This document shows, in pieces, positions 62,316 through 64,000 of a DNA stretch of 64,000 nt. Source of the DNA: an uncultured Phocaeicola sp. GTDB lineage: Bacteria > Bacteroidota > Bacteroidia > Bacteroidales > Bacteroidaceae. Made by a program: the position numbers and the translations under genes. Location: NCBI GenBank assembly GCA_944320845.1, contig CALUJA010000001.1:124001-188000 (forward strand), written 5' to 3'. Under the pieces are notes generated by a model, which did not search any database, was not told the origin of the DNA, and saw only the letters and a program-made list of their open reading frames with translations. Position 1 is the stretch's first letter, and each line of letters opens with the position of its first letter.

Positions 62316-62780
62316 TTAAAATGATATGCCTGTTATTTCCAGACTGATTTTGCCTTGCGGAATGGTGATTTCTGCAACATCGCCTACCTTTTTGCCGAGC
62401 AGACCTTGTGCTATCGGGGTAGTGACAGAGATTTTTCCTTCTTTCAGGTTTGCTTCACTTTCAGATACGATGGTGTATGCCATTTTCATTCCTGTCTTTA
62501 CATTCTTGAGTTCCACGCGGGTCAGAATCTGAACGGTGTCTGCATTCAGCTTTGAAGTGTCGATGATTTTGGCATCACCGATGGTTGCCTTCAGCTGGTT
62601 GATTTTCATCTCCAGCATGCCCTGTGCTTCTTTTGCTGCATCATATTCTGCGTTTTCCGACAAATCTCCCTTATCGCGCGCTTCCGCAATGGCGGCCACG
62701 ATTTTCGGGCGTTCTACTGACTCCAGATGCTTTAATTCGGCCACCAGCTTCTGGTAGCCTTCTTCTGACATGTAAGCCAT
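62316..62780 (-). CDS. greA: Transcription elongation factor GreA
   Basis: A 154-residue factor that enters the RNA polymerase secondary channel and stimulates cleavage of backtracked RNA. The N-terminal coiled coil carries the tip acidic residues in ARDKGDLSENAEYDAAKEAQ, and the C-terminal FKBP-like domain ends in TIPQGKISLEITGISF. Length is normal. A TACCTTTG box lies 101 bases upstream, and an intrinsic-terminator-like hairpin sits between that box and the start codon. Confidence 0.96.
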   Translation of the reverse strand: MAYMSEEGYQKLVAELKHLESVERPKIVAAIAEARDKGDLSENAEYDAAKEAQGMLEMKINQLKATIGDAKIIDTSKLNADTVQILTRVELKNVKTGMKMAYTIVSESEANLKEGKISVTTPIAQGLLGKKVGDVAEITIPQGKISLEITGISF

Positions 62781-62820
62781 AATTTTCCTCCTAATATTCG
62801 TTTTATGTTATTTCTCTTAT

Positions 62821-62858
62821 AAACAAAAAAGAATTCCGACATGTTCAAGATGTCGGAA
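62821..62858 (-). terminator. Terminator-like hairpin in the greA leader
   Basis: On minus, TTCCGACAT (62858-62850) pairs with ATGTCGGAA (62842-62834), followed by TTCTTTTTTGTTT. It lies 41 bases upstream of the greA ATG and downstream of the -7 box at 62888-62881. It may end the upstream TlpA-like transcript, attenuate greA, or both. Confidence 0.75.
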
Positions 62859-62880
62859 CCCTTCCTTTTCTATTTCTTGA

Positions 62881-62888
62881 CAAAGGTA
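62881..62888 (-). promoter_or_regulatory. -7 box upstream of the greA leader hairpin
   Basis: TACCTTTG on the minus strand between the upstream gene's stop (62938) and the leader hairpin. Confidence 0.55.
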
Positions 62889-62937
62889 GATGTTTTATGG
62901 TATTAATCAAGCTTTTTCCGTATGCTTTTCAACATGT

Positions 62938-64000
62938 TTACAGATATTTCTTGATTGCTTCTTCTATATTTGTCTGTTCGTCCAGACGAAGGGTCAGTTC
63001 GTTGCTGCGATTGGCAATAAATGCGGTTGGCAGTTGTGTCACTCCATACAGGTTTACGAAAGTCGAGTAGGGGCCTTGGGGGTCGCGCACGCAAATCCAG
63101 GGCAGATTGTCGGCGGATGTTTTCCAAAAGTGTTCGTCCGTATCAAGCGAAATCTGGTAAATCTCCAGCCCTTGTGAAGCATACTTGTTGTAAAGTTCGC
63201 GCAAGGCGAGATTCCGTGCTCCTGAAGCGGGATTGGCATAAACGGTAAAGTCTATCAGTATGACTTTGCCTTTCAGGTCTGTCAGATGGTGTGTCGTTCC
63301 TTCCACATCCTTCAGCGGGATGTCTATGATGGAAGTTTCCTGCACTATGTTTGCTGGCACTGTCACCGGTTCGGCCTTGGGAGTCCGTGTATTTTTCATG
63401 CCCTTGATTACCATGTTATACAGATTGCGCGAGCGGTCTGCATGGGGATACTGGTTGTTCAGGCTTGTTGCTACGGCCGCAAAGCACTTTACATCTTCTT
63501 TGCTTGTCAGGGGGTCAAAAATCATAAACCCGTTCAGTTGCTGGAACAAGGCGAAGTAGGCGTAAGGTGTATTGGGGGCGCGGAAGATATATTCGCGTTT
63601 CACTTTGTCTTTGTAGGAGTTGACCAAGGCTAAAAGACTGTCCTGTACGATTCCTGCCGGAAGCCCGGATTTTCCTAAACTGGTTACCTGATTCTGCAGT
63701 TCGGCCTGGAGCAGCGAGAGCTCCTTGATTTTCAGATTTGTTTCCGAGCCTTCGATTCGGTAGTCTGTTGCAAAGGTGGGGAAATCGGCGTGAACCGTTA
63801 TGGTTTCCGTTGAGTCGGCGGAAAAGTTGATGATCTTGTTGTCGATACGCAGGCGGTAGAACTCCGGCGAAGAGGGGCGTTCTCCCTCGAAGCTGAACGT
63901 TCCGTGGCTGCCAAGCTCGGTAGAGTCGAGGGTTACGATACCTCCCAGTGCGCTTTGCTCCAGATACAGTTTCTTTTCTGCCGCTCCGGTCACCTCTCCT
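62938..64000 (-). CDS. DUF4369/TlpA-like protein lacking CxxC (partial)
   Basis: The frame runs off the right edge; a GTG at 63993 is internal, since the reading frame continues upstream of it. Visible parts are the end of a DUF4369 domain (KLYLEQSALGGIVTLDSTEL to ITVHADFP), a helical spacer, and a C-terminal TlpA/AhpC-like thioredoxin fold (LKDVEGTTHHLTDLKGKVIL, ISLDTDEHFWKTSADNLPWI, GVTQLPTAFIANRSNELTLR). The redox motif position reads FTVYANPASGARN with no cysteine, so a standard disulfide reductase activity is unlikely. The full protein is probably an exported lipoprotein. It precedes greA by 157 bases. Confidence 0.82.
   Translation of the reverse strand, partial: GEVTGAAEKKLYLEQSALGGIVTLDSTELGSHGTFSFEGERPSSPEFYRLRIDNKIINFSADSTETITVHADFPTFATDYRIEGSETNLKIKELSLLQAELQNQVTSLGKSGLPAGIVQDSLLALVNSYKDKVKREYIFRAPNTPYAYFALFQQLNGFMIFDPLTSKEDVKCFAAVATSLNNQYPHADRSRNLYNMVIKGMKNTRTPKAEPVTVPANIVQETSIIDIPLKDVEGTTHHLTDLKGKVILIDFTVYANPASGARNLALRELYNKYASQGLEIYQISLDTDEHFWKTSADNLPWICVRDPQGPYSTFVNLYGVTQLPTAFIANRSNELTLRLDEQTNIEEAIKKYL

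Overview
The window is chromosomal DNA of a Bacteroidales member, most likely Bacteroidaceae (Bacteroides or Phocaeicola type). The evidence is a SusC/SusD pair, a GH97 glycosidase, family-restricted domains (DUF2851, DUF3810, DUF3823, DUF3836, DUF4369, DUF5106), a fused SpmA/SpmB protein, and repeated use of the Bacteroidetes promoter -7 box TAnnTTTG (mostly TATCTTTG) in front of genes that lack Shine-Dalgarno sequences. The species cannot be fixed from sequence reading alone. Most of the window is core genome. No prophage, transposase, CRISPR array or conjugative module was found.

Layout. 1-2.5 kb: two tandem signal peptidases and dapB (minus). 2.5-6.5 kb: DUF2851 gene, thioesterase, dprA and a thioredoxin-fold gene (plus). 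6.5-10 kb: a large tricorn-like protease (minus) and tRNA-Gln. 10-14.8 kb: a long minus operon aroQ-pyk-O-methyltransferase-rbfA-lolC/E-like-nitroreductase. 14.8-20.4 kb: xerD, a TPR lipoprotein, a DUF4369 lipoprotein and a ComM/YifB ATPase. 20.5-29.4 kb (minus): GH97 glycosidase with an attenuator-like leader, an S41 protease, coaD, parE, a GNAT-like gene and a DUF3810 gene. 29.5-37.5 kb (plus): SpmAB, ybeY, mnmG, a parS palindrome, apt, uvrC, dtd, mazG-like and deoC. 37.6-42.8 kb: an orphan HigA-type antitoxin, a polyprenyl synthase, polA and a DUF3836 gene. 42.8-49.4 kb: a repeat-rich spacer, then susC-susD-DUF3823. 49.5-55.8 kb: ychF, an ORF6N gene containing a perfect 31-bp palindrome, a panE-like/CAT-like pair, and a redoxin gene divergent from a membrane-bound winged-helix regulator. 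55.2-64 kb: rdgB, YitT and leuS (minus), a 960-bp RNA-rich spacer, manC, HIT, greA and a partial TlpA-like gene.

The most interesting material is non-coding or small. It comprises a 6S-like RNA candidate at 59.87-60.07 kb, a degenerate tRNA-Leu(CAA) with its own promoter and terminator at 60.33-60.49 kb, a perfect parS-type 16-mer after mnmG, promoter-terminator leaders ahead of GH97 and greA, the ORF6N palindrome, and the repeat field upstream of susC. Among proteins, the divergent redoxin and transmembrane winged-helix pair is the best candidate for a little-described sensing unit. Four thioredoxin-fold envelope proteins occur, two of them without the CxxC. No wholly new multi-gene system was convincingly seen.
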